Assembly: GCA_023416335.1 (NCBI GenBank)
Contig: JAEZHY010000061.1
Coordinates: 1 to 11,465, forward strand
Direction of reading: 5' to 3'
From: Pseudomonadota bacterium
Lineage (GTDB): Bacteria > Desulfobacterota > Syntrophobacteria > Syntrophobacterales > Syntrophobacteraceae
Length of the DNA stretch: 11,465 bases
The notes under the pieces: model-generated
Told to the model about the DNA's origin: nothing
Seen by the model: the letters and a program-made list of their open reading frames with translations, nothing else
Databases searched by the model: none
Translations under genes and position numbers: made by a program
Part shown: positions 1 through 6,604 of the stretch, in pieces
Position numbering within the stretch: the first letter of the stretch is position 1
How the letters are laid out: every line of letters begins with the position of its first letter

Positions 1-582
1 GATGGTAAGGAGATCGGGATCCGACCATGCCGGATCCCGGCTTTGATAAGGTGCGGGGCAGTTTTCAAAAGAAGGGAGTTCCTCCTGGTCGCAGGCGGCC
101 AGTAGATAGTTCCAAGGCTCTCGGGTCTCGGACATTGCATAGGCATCTGTTATGTCATTGCCCAGATAGAAGGCAAGAACCAATTTTTTCGCCCCCATTT
201 TTTTCGCGTCGTCTATCATATGGAAATATTGCACCGGGCCGTAGCCTCCCATTCCCATATTGTAAACGGGGAGTCTGAGCATCCGTGCAAGTTGCTGCGG
301 GATTGCGTTCCAGCGGGAAACTCCATTGCCGTAGATCATCGAATCGCCGATACATACCACGGGAAACGATCCAACCGCGCTGTCATTGCGAAAGCCTTTG
401 GCGTCGTGACCGGTTTGGTACGGCAGGATCTTATGACCGAGAATCGGATCTTTTGCGGGGTCGGCCGGGAATATGTCGGACTTGGGGTAAATAAACCTCA
501 AAACAATTTCGGATGCGGCCAGAGCAGCGAAAAGGGAAACGAAAACAAGCAGCAGTTTCAACACTACTTCGCGAATTCTCAT
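1..582 (-). CDS. SGNH/GDSL hydrolase-family protein, membrane-anchored, C-terminus cut by window edge
   Basis: A reading frame opens at the ATG at 582 and runs without a stop to base 1, giving 194 residues of an incomplete protein. Residues 1-30 (MRIREVVLKLLLVFVSLF...) form an n-region and hydrophobic stretch, a signal anchor or signal peptide. SGNH blocks are visible. Block I is VVCIGDSMIYG (79-81 GDS, S81 the likely nucleophile), block II lies around YNMGMGGYGP (residues 107-116), and block III is the YLGND motif (GND at 141-143). The catalytic Asp/His block V would lie beyond the window. Family members cleave or transfer acyl esters on polysaccharides, usually in the periplasm. It follows a carbamoyltransferase, an arrangement that suits polymer decoration. 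The ribosome site is poor (a GGGG stretch about 10 nt upstream). I am confident of the fold, but whether it is an esterase or an acyltransferase cannot be told here. Confidence 0.85.
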   Translation of the reverse strand, partial: MRIREVVLKLLLVFVSLFAALAASEIVLRFIYPKSDIFPADPAKDPILGHKILPYQTGHDAKGFRNDSAVGSFPVVCIGDSMIYGNGVSRWNAIPQQLARMLRLPVYNMGMGGYGPVQYFHMIDDAKKMGAKKLVLAFYLGNDITDAYAMSETREPWNYLLAACDQEELPSFENCPAPYQSRDPAWSDPDLLTI

Positions 583-663
583 ATCTTATCGGCCCCGGAT
601 CGTTAGAATAAGACGTCTATTTTTACGATGTTTGCATAAAATCGGAATTGATGGCAAGAATAG

Positions 664-702
664 AATATATGGGAGACTGCAAATTTAATATATGGGCGAG
701 AC
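664..702. repeat. Imperfect direct repeat pair upstream of the SGNH gene
   Basis: Within the 176-bp gap between the carbamoyltransferase stop and the SGNH start, AATATATGGGAGAC (664-677) recurs as AATATATGGGCGAGAC (687-702). The second copy differs only by a 2-bp CG insertion. The copies start 23 bp apart, about two helical turns, which would suit a protein binding one face of the DNA. The location 80-120 bp upstream of the SGNH start is compatible with an operator, but that role is inferred. I see no convincing -35/-10 pair in this gap on the minus strand. Confidence 0.5.
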
Positions 703-758
703 AAGACGTTTAAATGCGGTCAGCTGTTTTGTCTGGGCCGCTATTTCTCATTTCTTGA

Positions 759-2621
759 TTAATCCAATCCGAACTGCTCCTGCCAGTTGTCTGCCTTCTT
801 CCATTCGGGCTGGTCCTCTTTTTTGAACAGGCAATCACCGAGGACAAGATAATCCATTTCGGTGCGCATAAAGCACTGGTATGCGTGCTCGGGGGAACAG
901 ACAATCGGTTCCCCGCGGACATTGAAACTGGTGTTCACGACAACCCCGCAGCCGGTCAGTTCCCGGAATGCATTGATGAGAGTCCAGTAGCGTTTGTTGG
1001 TTCTCGAACTGACGCTCTGGATCCTGGCGGAAAAGTCGACGTGAGTGATTGCGGGAATATCCGAGCGGGGAAAATAGAGCTTGTCCCACATATTCCGTTG
1101 ATCGTAATTCTCGGGGAGGGCACGTCGCCTTTCCTCGCGGACGGGAGCAACGAGCAGCATGTACGGGGAAGGGCGATCGATCTCGAAATAATTTCCGATC
1201 TCTTCTTCCAGCACGGAAGGCGCGAAGGGGCGGAATCCTTCGCGGTACTTGATCTTGAGGTTCAGTTTCTTCTGCATCTCCGGATTGCGCGGATCTCCGA
1301 GTATGCTCCTGTTTCCGAGGGCACGGGGGCCAAATTCCATCCTTCCCTGGAACCAGCCGACCACGTTGCCCGAGGCAAGCAGGCCGGCAACATCGGTGCA
1401 AAGTTTGTCGAAATCGGAATGCTCCGTGTATGGGGCCGCGTATTTCATAGCGACTTTATGAATATCGCGGGACGTAAATTCCGGACCGAGGTAGGCGCCG
1501 TTCATCCGGTCACAGCCGCCGTTCCCCGGGCGTTCAGTTCCTTTCCATATGTGCCATCCCGCCAGGGCCGCTCCGAGTGCGCCTCCGGCATCTCCCGCTG
1601 CCGGCTGGATCCACATGCCGTCGAAAAGGCCGGATCGAAGCAGCTTGCCGTTTGCCACGCAGTTCAGTGCGACCCCGCCAGCCATGACGATATTCCTGCT
1701 TCCGGTGATTTCCTTTGCTGTTCGGGCGAGGCGAAGGACCACCTCTTCCGTCACTTCCTGGACCGCAAGGGCCATGCTCATGTATTCGCCGCTCAACTCG
1801 GTCTCGGGCTTGCGCTTAGGAAAGCCGAACAGATCCTGCCACTTTCCGTCATTGCACATTCTCAACCCGGTGGCAAAATCGAAGTAATCCATGTTCAGGA
1901 GGATGGACCCGTCATCCCTGATGTCGATGAGCGAATCGAGCATCTTCTGTCTGCAGGCGGCGGTTTCTTCTTCATAGCAACGGCCGTAAGGCGCCAGTCC
2001 CATCAGCTTGTATTCGCCGCTGTTGACCTTGAAGCCGCAGTAGTAGGTTACTGCGGAGTAGAGCAGACCAAGTGAATGAGGAAAATCCACCTGGCGCAGT
2101 ATACTGATATCGTTCCCTTTGCCGTGGCCGATTGTGGTCGTTGCCCATTCTCCGACCCCGTCCACTGTGAGAATTGCCGCTTCGTCGAAGGGCGACGGAT
2201 AGAAGGCGCTCGCGGCGTGGGACAAATGATGCTCGGGAAAGAGCAACTCGGCTTTCCCGGGGACGATCTTGCCGAGTTCGTCCTTTATCAGCCGGCGCAT
2301 GAAGAGCTTTTCCTTGATCCAAAGGGGAATGGAGGTGATGAAGCTCTCCAGCCCTCTCGGAGCGAATGCGTGATACGTCTCAAGGAGCCTTTCGAATTTG
2401 AGAAACGGCTTGTCGTAGAAGGCAACTGCCTGCAATTCCCCCAGGTCGGAAATCGCCGCCTCACCGAGAACGTACTGGATGGCGTTTGCTGGAAAGGAGA
2501 GGTCGTGCTTCTTCCTGGTAAACCTCTCCTCATGGGCCGCGGCCAGAATCTTCCCGTCGGCCAGGAGAGTTGCGGCACTGTCGTGATAAAAAGCGGAGAT
2601 TCCCAGGATATACTTCGGCAT
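759..2621 (-). CDS. NodU/CmcH-family O-carbamoyltransferase
   Basis: A full-length 620-residue member of the carbamoyltransferase family that includes NodU, CmcH, TobZ and SxtI, which transfers a carbamoyl group from carbamoyl phosphate to a hydroxyl through a carbamoyl-adenylate intermediate. The N-terminal Kae1-like domain has the metal-binding HHLSHA (131-136), DGVGEW (154-159) and AGGVALN (314-320). The C-terminal domain has RMEFGPRALGNRSIL (427-441), REGFRPFAPSV (460-470) and NTSFNVRGEP (563-572). All family landmarks are intact, so it should be active. The start at MPKYILGISAFYHDS matches the conserved N-terminus and follows AGGA with 7 nt spacing, a site that overlaps the stop of the preceding small gene (9 bp gap). 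In a polysaccharide cluster the acceptor is most likely a sugar hydroxyl of the repeat unit, probably in the cytoplasm. The acceptor cannot be read from sequence. Confidence 0.95.
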   Translation of the reverse strand: MPKYILGISAFYHDSAATLLADGKILAAAHEERFTRKKHDLSFPANAIQYVLGEAAISDLGELQAVAFYDKPFLKFERLLETYHAFAPRGLESFITSIPLWIKEKLFMRRLIKDELGKIVPGKAELLFPEHHLSHAASAFYPSPFDEAAILTVDGVGEWATTTIGHGKGNDISILRQVDFPHSLGLLYSAVTYYCGFKVNSGEYKLMGLAPYGRCYEEETAACRQKMLDSLIDIRDDGSILLNMDYFDFATGLRMCNDGKWQDLFGFPKRKPETELSGEYMSMALAVQEVTEEVVLRLARTAKEITGSRNIVMAGGVALNCVANGKLLRSGLFDGMWIQPAAGDAGGALGAALAGWHIWKGTERPGNGGCDRMNGAYLGPEFTSRDIHKVAMKYAAPYTEHSDFDKLCTDVAGLLASGNVVGWFQGRMEFGPRALGNRSILGDPRNPEMQKKLNLKIKYREGFRPFAPSVLEEEIGNYFEIDRPSPYMLLVAPVREERRRALPENYDQRNMWDKLYFPRSDIPAITHVDFSARIQSVSSRTNKRYWTLINAFRELTGCGVVVNTSFNVRGEPIVCSPEHAYQCFMRTEMDYLVLGDCLFKKEDQPEWKKADNWQEQFGLD

Positions 2622-2630
2622 AGGCCAATC

Positions 2631-2783
2631 CTAAAATAGGGCGTAGATGAAGGGAGCAATGGCCGAACTGCCCGAAAGGACAATTACAATGCCCAGGAAG
2701 AGCAGAGTGATGATCACCGGCAGCAGCCAGAATTTCTTCCTGATCTTCATGAATCCCCAAAGGTCTTTGATTATATTGTCCAT
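2631..2783 (-). CDS. DUF5989-type small membrane protein (50 aa)
   Basis: A 50-residue protein with a charged amphipathic N-terminus containing DLWGFMKIRKKFW (residues 7-19). One transmembrane helix follows at about residues 19-37, then a conserved-looking SAIAPFIYALF C-terminus. The pattern 'LW-F---RKKFWL-P', one helix, then 'AP-IY-LF' is that of the DUF5989 family, which I recall accompanying SxtJ-like proteins and carbamoyltransferases in polysaccharide loci. An upstream in-frame extension to 2894 exists but would overlap the SxtJ-like gene. The ATG at 2783 has AGAGGA 4 nt upstream, which overlaps the stop of that gene (8 bp gap), suggesting translational coupling. Its function is unknown. 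A scaffold or membrane tether for the carbamoyltransferase is only an inference from position. At this length it is easily missed by gene callers. Confidence 0.85.
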   Translation of the reverse strand: MDNIIKDLWGFMKIRKKFWLLPVIITLLFLGIVIVLSGSSAIAPFIYALF

Positions 2784-2791
2784 TCCGTCCT

Positions 2792-3187
2792 CTAATAAGG
2801 TCTGCTCACGTCTTCCGGGCCATACTTGTAGTCGCGCACCTTGAACACGGACGAGCCGTCCTTCTTCCACTGTTTCAGGTGCAGGGAATCGCATCCCAAC
2901 AGCCTTCTTACAATGCCGAACGGTATAACCAGCAAAGCGAACACGACGGTCAATATTATTTTGGATACAACCCTGCCCAGCAGATTGGAAAAGTTCAGCC
3001 AGACGGAAGCGAGGGCTTTATACAAGGCAGGATATACCAGGTTCAGCAGAAGCAGGGCGACAGCTGCCTGCTCCAGTTGCTTCCGGTCAGTGTACAGTGC
3101 TGCTACAAGACATACGAGGCTCAAAACCTGGCCGAAGTCTTTGGTCTGCTCCTTTGAAGCACTATTGAACAGATCTATGAATTTCAT
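2792..3187 (-). CDS. SxtJ-like membrane protein
   Basis: A 131-residue protein starting MKFIDLFN, with hydrophobic segments at about residues 20-33, 41-56 and 74-94. A basic cytosolic-type tail follows, in which GIVRRLLGCDSL (91-102), a charged stretch and a final aromatic/charged segment resemble the SxtJ family ('PiG---RLlGkDpL'). SxtJ was named from the saxitoxin cluster, where it sits near the carbamoyltransferase SxtI; its biochemical role is not established. The frame is open up to 3268, but the ATG at 3187 is preferred because AGAGGG stands 9 nt upstream and the extra 27 residues are not family-like. It is first in a closely spaced trio with the DUF5989 peptide and the carbamoyltransferase, so it probably works with the latter at the membrane (inferred). 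Confidence 0.85.
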   Translation of the reverse strand: MKFIDLFNSASKEQTKDFGQVLSLVCLVAALYTDRKQLEQAAVALLLLNLVYPALYKALASVWLNFSNLLGRVVSKIILTVVFALLVIPFGIVRRLLGCDSLHLKQWKKDGSSVFKVRDYKYGPEDVSRPY

Positions 3188-3196
3188 AGAGGTTTT

Positions 3197-3202
3197 CCCT
3201 CT
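3197..3202 (-). promoter_or_regulatory. Ribosome binding site fixing the SxtJ-like start
   Basis: On the minus strand AGAGGG lies 9 nt before the ATG at 3187. No comparable site precedes the upstream in-frame start at 3268, so this supports the shorter 131-residue protein. The 134-bp gap before this gene shows no clear promoter or hairpin terminator. Confidence 0.55.
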
Positions 3203-3321
3203 GATCGTTGGATTCAAAGCATTAAGATGATGCCGATTTAAAGCTGTTATTGAAGGATTGTGCCCCAAGCCCGCTTTATATCAGGTTGCGGCGGAACAAT
3301 CATCCAGGTTGTTGTCCTTGT

Positions 3322-5238
3322 CTACTCCGCTTTGCACTCCACGATGGTGACCGAATGAGGCGGCAAAGTCACGGTCCGGGGCAGATTGCTAACCTGGCTG
3401 CTCTGTGGAACGACCGTCCGCGGGTTCAGTTCGTTGTTCGCATCCGGCTGCGGCCCCGAAAGGACGTGAATTGTCGCAGCAGCGGGAGTGAAGCCCTCGA
3501 TATTCAGTGAACAGGAAAGAGAAGACGAAAGAGAACGGTTAATCAGCATGGTGCCGAGACTTTTCCCGTCGTCGGACTTCCAGGAAACCGCATTCAGCAT
3601 CGGGATGTTTTCCCGAGGCAGTACGTTGCCTGCCTGGGCGGTTCTAAAGACGGAACAGGCGACCTTTGTCGCGACGATGTTTGGCTGTATGGTCTTACGT
3701 GCCATCTCGAAAGCGAAGTACTGCGGCCGGAGAGTGCAGGTGGTGGTTTTCCAGTCATGTCGAATCAGGGCCGTCTGATTGCTCCCGTACAGGTTCCAGC
3801 CTGTGGCAAGATTGATGCCCAGGGCGGATCCGCGGTTAAGCAGGCCAGCCAGCAAATCCATGTCGAAGACGGCCCTCGAAATATTGGAGAAATCGACCCC
3901 TTCCGTCGAATCACCCGGCCAGATACCATATTCCGTAAGAGCAATGGAGATGGAGTTGCCGCGCGAGCATCCGGACCTGATTATCGCCCGGATTTCCGCA
4001 AGATCGGTCATTGCCTGCTCGGCGCCGGCCATAATGCCGGTAAACCATTGACGGCTCGCGTAATCGGCTTTCTTCCTTGTTGCAGCCGGATAATAGGGGT
4101 GGATAACAAGAAAATCCATCTCAGTGCCGGCAATCTGGATGAGAGTAGGATTCCACTCATCCGACTTGTCCGCAAATCCTTTGCCGTGCGGAGAACCGAG
4201 CCCGACGGCTCCGACATGGATCCTGGGATCGACAGATTTCATCGCATTGGCAAAGAGAAGGAAATCATGGGCATATTTCCTTACATTGGTGAACCCCTTT
4301 TCGCTTTCGTCATAGACTTCGTTGCCCACCTCCCAGAACTTAACTCCAAATGGTTCCGGATAACCCCGGGAGACTCTCTTCTGTGCCCAGTAGCCGATGG
4401 TTTTCCAATCATGGCCTTCATCATCGGAACCCAGGGTACGCGTATCCGTGGGAGCGCCATTGCAGAAAGCGACAAAAGCCGATGCTCGCTTGATTTTCTG
4501 ATTGAGTGATGCAGAAGCGGAGATCCCGCCCGACCTGTCGAGCCCCGTACCGTAATTCACCGTAATAATAACCGAGGCTCCTAATGCCTTTGCCACCTGC
4601 ATATGTTCGAGTATGCCGTAAGTGTTGGTGAGCCAATCGGGCTGGCCTCTTCTTGGTTCGGTGCGAACCATAGTACCTGCAGGCATTTGTTCTGCAGCAA
4701 GCAGAATGCCCTCCAGGCGGTTTCCCTCGACTTTTTGAAAGGAAAAAACGTCTCCGTGACGTCCCCGCCCAGGCGCGAGAAACCGCGCTTGCCGTGATCC
4801 CTGCCATGCAGGAGCCTCATCCAGAGTAATGGAGTCGTCCGTCGGTTCAATAGGTTGCGCAGTCCTGACGCCCACGCCGTCTTCCCATGCGTAAATGTCC
4901 GAAACGCTGCCGCCCGGAAAACGCAAGATGGTCGGCGAGACTGCCTGGATCAATGGGAGTGCGGTGGGTTCGATTTGGCCGGTTCCGGTATTCCATAATC
5001 CGTTGCTTGTGATGATGTTCTGGCCGAACAATAATGGGTCCGACCTCCCGATTATGTTATTGGCGTTGATTTCGACGATTGCGGAGTCTTTATCTGAAGC
5101 GCTTGCGAGAGTATGGCCGGCGACCAGGAGAACCAGGAAGACCAGAAACATTACTCCCCGGAAAGGAGGAGCAACCCGTCCTTGAAAAGTGAGCGCCTCA
5201 TGAGGTCGGTAAGGATCTTGGGATGGATTCATCGACAT
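3322..5238 (-). CDS. Exported GH-A clan glycoside hydrolase, alpha-L-arabinofuranosidase-like
   Basis: A 638-residue protein with a hydrophobic export segment at residues 30-47 (MFLVFLVLLVAG, with an ASA-type cleavage site near 45-47). A (beta/alpha)8 catalytic region follows, with LRFPGGSVSD (105-114), FWEVGNEVYD (301-310; E307 the likely acid/base after GN) and ALTEYGIW (433-440; E436 the likely nucleophile). A beta-rich tail occupies about 540-638. GNE plus a C-terminal E is the clan GH-A plan, and the FPGG and VGNE context is most like GH51-type arabinofuranosidases. Exact family and substrate are uncertain. The start at 5238 has GGGAA 6 nt upstream but gives an unusually long n-region. 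ATG 5232 and ATG 5151 are alternatives, the last placing the signal peptide at the very N-terminus. Among biosynthetic genes it probably trims or releases the exported polymer (inferred). Confidence 0.8.
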   Translation of the reverse strand: MSMNPSQDPYRPHEALTFQGRVAPPFRGVMFLVFLVLLVAGHTLASASDKDSAIVEINANNIIGRSDPLLFGQNIITSNGLWNTGTGQIEPTALPLIQAVSPTILRFPGGSVSDIYAWEDGVGVRTAQPIEPTDDSITLDEAPAWQGSRQARFLAPGRGRHGDVFSFQKVEGNRLEGILLAAEQMPAGTMVRTEPRRGQPDWLTNTYGILEHMQVAKALGASVIITVNYGTGLDRSGGISASASLNQKIKRASAFVAFCNGAPTDTRTLGSDDEGHDWKTIGYWAQKRVSRGYPEPFGVKFWEVGNEVYDESEKGFTNVRKYAHDFLLFANAMKSVDPRIHVGAVGLGSPHGKGFADKSDEWNPTLIQIAGTEMDFLVIHPYYPAATRKKADYASRQWFTGIMAGAEQAMTDLAEIRAIIRSGCSRGNSISIALTEYGIWPGDSTEGVDFSNISRAVFDMDLLAGLLNRGSALGINLATGWNLYGSNQTALIRHDWKTTTCTLRPQYFAFEMARKTIQPNIVATKVACSVFRTAQAGNVLPRENIPMLNAVSWKSDDGKSLGTMLINRSLSSSLSCSLNIEGFTPAAATIHVLSGPQPDANNELNPRTVVPQSSQVSNLPRTVTLPPHSVTIVECKAE

Positions 5239-5262
5239 AGTCGGTTCCCGCTCTTCCGATTA

Positions 5263-5282
5263 TTCACGTCGTTTGAAGTGAA
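5263..5282. repeat. Short inverted repeat upstream of the glycoside hydrolase gene
   Basis: TTCAC and GTGAA arms of 5 bp flank a 10-bp centre, 25-44 bp upstream of the hydrolase start at 5238. The geometry resembles a small operator, but arms this short arise often by chance, and no promoter is evident around it. Confidence 0.25.
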
Positions 5283-5323
5283 CTCAGAAATTGACACGTG
5301 TATCAGGCCCTCGAAAATATTCT

Positions 5324-5393
5324 TCACTGCTCACTGCTCACTGCTCACTGCTCACTGCTCACTGCTCACTGCTCACTGCTCACTGCTCACTGC
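5324..5393. repeat. Perfect heptanucleotide tandem array, ten copies
   Basis: Ten uninterrupted copies of TCACTGC (plus strand; GCAGTGA on the coding minus strand) fill 70 bp with no mismatch. The array lies at the junction between the second GT4 gene and the hydrolase gene. The GT4 stop codon TGA (5389-5387) is part of the first unit met by transcription. Each minus-strand unit carries a TGA, and because 7 is not a multiple of 3 the stops fall in all three frames. The plus strand is open through the array, giving spurious reading frames that repeat HCSLLTA. The perfect identity suggests recent expansion or slippage, so copy number probably varies between strains. No spacers are present, so it is not CRISPR. 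Confidence 0.97.
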
Positions 5394-6574
5394 TTTATCG
5401 CTTTTTCCAGCACTGCGACAATCCGGCCGGCCTGTCGCTCCCAGGTCCAATCGGCCTCGACCGTTCTCCGGGCGTTGGTCGCGATGCTCAACCTGAGTTC
5501 AGGGTCTTTCACCAGTGTCTCTATTTTCGAAGCCATTGTGGCGTAATCTCCCGGTTCATAGAGCATACCGTTATACCCGCCATGAATGAGTTCCTTTATC
5601 TGGCCGAGGGCCGTCGCCACGGATGCTTTCCCGGCAGCCATGTACTCAAGGAGTTTCATTGATGAGTTGTAGAACAGGTAGTCGTCTCTGTATGGGCTGA
5701 CGACGATATCCATTACGCTCAGGATGCGCGGCACCTCCGAGTGGGGGACCACGCCGGTGAAGAGCATCCGATCCGCCATCCCGTTTTGCTCCGCAGCTTC
5801 TTTCATGCGACCGCCGACCGGGCCGGCGCCCACAAAGAGGAATACGACCTGGGGGTTCCTTTTACAGATGTCTTTTGCCGGTTTGACAAAAGCAGTCGGG
5901 GAAGAAAAGAAGTTGAAGCTTCCAATATACCCGACGACAACCTTGCCCCGCAGTCCATAACGATTTTGAATCTCTCGATCCGGCTCGCCCGGTTTGAATG
6001 CCTGAGTATCAACACCGTTGGGGACGGCATGGATCTTCGAGGCATTGACGCCATACCGGACCAGGTATCCTTTGAGCACTTCCGAGATGCAGATCACCCG
6101 ATCGGCACAGCGCAGACTCATTCCTTCCAACCACCGGCCGAGGGCGGGATAGCGATAGTATTCGGGATAGAACAGCGAATACTCGTATTCGAGAGGCCCA
6201 TCGACAAAGGCAACGTATGGGATGCCCATTTTCCTTGCGGCATAGAGCGCCGAAAGGTTGCAGTAGGATGTTACCGAGAGCAGGACGTCCGGACGGAAAG
6301 ACTGAAGCAGGCGGGTTTCCTGCGGCACATAGCGAAAGTTTCGCAACACAAGTTTTGGGACATGACCGTAACGACGGAGGGCGGAAAAACGTTTTAACCC
6401 GTCTGACACGCCGTTACGCGGCTCAACGGAAGTCTGCTTCCGTGGATTGCGAAACTGCAGGTCTACAACATGGCCCAGTCCGGACAGGGCGGAAGCGATG
6501 GATCGGATCTGGGTTGCAGCCCCGATCGCCGTTCCGTCAACTTCCCAGTGATAATTGAAATAGGAAATTCTCAC
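5387..6574 (-). CDS. GT4-family glycosyltransferase
   Basis: A 395-residue GT-B fold enzyme transferring a sugar from a nucleotide donor, presumably to the lipid-linked repeat unit at the inner membrane face. The N-terminal acceptor domain begins RISYFNYHWEVDGTA with a GAATQIRSIASALSGLGH helix (18-35). The linker VPNGVDTQAFKPG (184-196) precedes the donor domain, which has VVGYIGSF (213-220), FLFVGAGP (245-252), FTGVVPHSEVP (272-282) and the nucleotide-binding YNSSMKLLEYMAAG (302-315), with E310 the conserved second Glu of EX7E. The first Glu position is Tyr302, as in other GT4 branches with an SPxKLxEYMA-like motif. It starts with GTG at 6574, 30 bp after the upstream gene, and no better start lies nearby. 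Its stop falls inside the heptamer array, which may have replaced the original last codons. Sugar specificity is not readable. Confidence 0.9.
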   Translation of the reverse strand: MRISYFNYHWEVDGTAIGAATQIRSIASALSGLGHVVDLQFRNPRKQTSVEPRNGVSDGLKRFSALRRYGHVPKLVLRNFRYVPQETRLLQSFRPDVLLSVTSYCNLSALYAARKMGIPYVAFVDGPLEYEYSLFYPEYYRYPALGRWLEGMSLRCADRVICISEVLKGYLVRYGVNASKIHAVPNGVDTQAFKPGEPDREIQNRYGLRGKVVVGYIGSFNFFSSPTAFVKPAKDICKRNPQVVFLFVGAGPVGGRMKEAAEQNGMADRMLFTGVVPHSEVPRILSVMDIVVSPYRDDYLFYNSSMKLLEYMAAGKASVATALGQIKELIHGGYNGMLYEPGDYATMASKIETLVKDPELRLSIATNARRTVEADWTWERQAGRIVAVLEKAIKQ

Positions 6575-6604
6575 CTGTCTCGACCGCTTTCTTTTGAGTT
6601 CCGA

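Noticed and set aside
712..746. Hairpin (AAATGCGG paired with CCGCTATTT) as a terminator after the carbamoyltransferase
   Set aside because: The stem has a bulge, the loop is 18 nt and no T-run follows, so it is a weak terminator candidate.
885..2075. Long plus-strand open frame (396 codons) opposite the carbamoyltransferase
   Set aside because: It is antisense to a gene with every family motif intact. The translation shows no recognisable domain and reads as a codon-bias shadow.
2784..2894. Upstream 37-residue extension of the DUF5989-type peptide
   Set aside because: It would overlap the end of the SxtJ-like gene, lacks family similarity, and a good ribosome site precedes the 2783 ATG.
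3252..3275. Sigma-54-like GGGGCAC element upstream of the SxtJ-like gene (minus strand)
   Set aside because: The -12 GC is missing after the GGCAC element, so it does not fit the sigma-54 consensus.
3757..4509. Plus-strand open frame of 250 codons opposite the glycoside hydrolase
   Set aside because: It lies wholly antisense to the hydrolase catalytic domain, with no family-like motifs.
5291..5321. TTGACA at 5291 as a plus-strand promoter
   Set aside because: The best -10 match (AATATT) needs a 19-bp spacer and matches only 4 of 6 positions. Transcription would run antisense to the GT4 gene with no gene to serve.
5324..5393. CRISPR array
   Set aside because: The units are 7 bp and contiguous with no spacers, and no cas genes are nearby.
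5291..5662. Plus-strand open frames through the heptamer array encoding HCSLLTA repeats
   Set aside because: They are open only because the repeat unit has no stop on that strand. The flanking parts are antisense to the GT4 gene and no ribosome site was seen.
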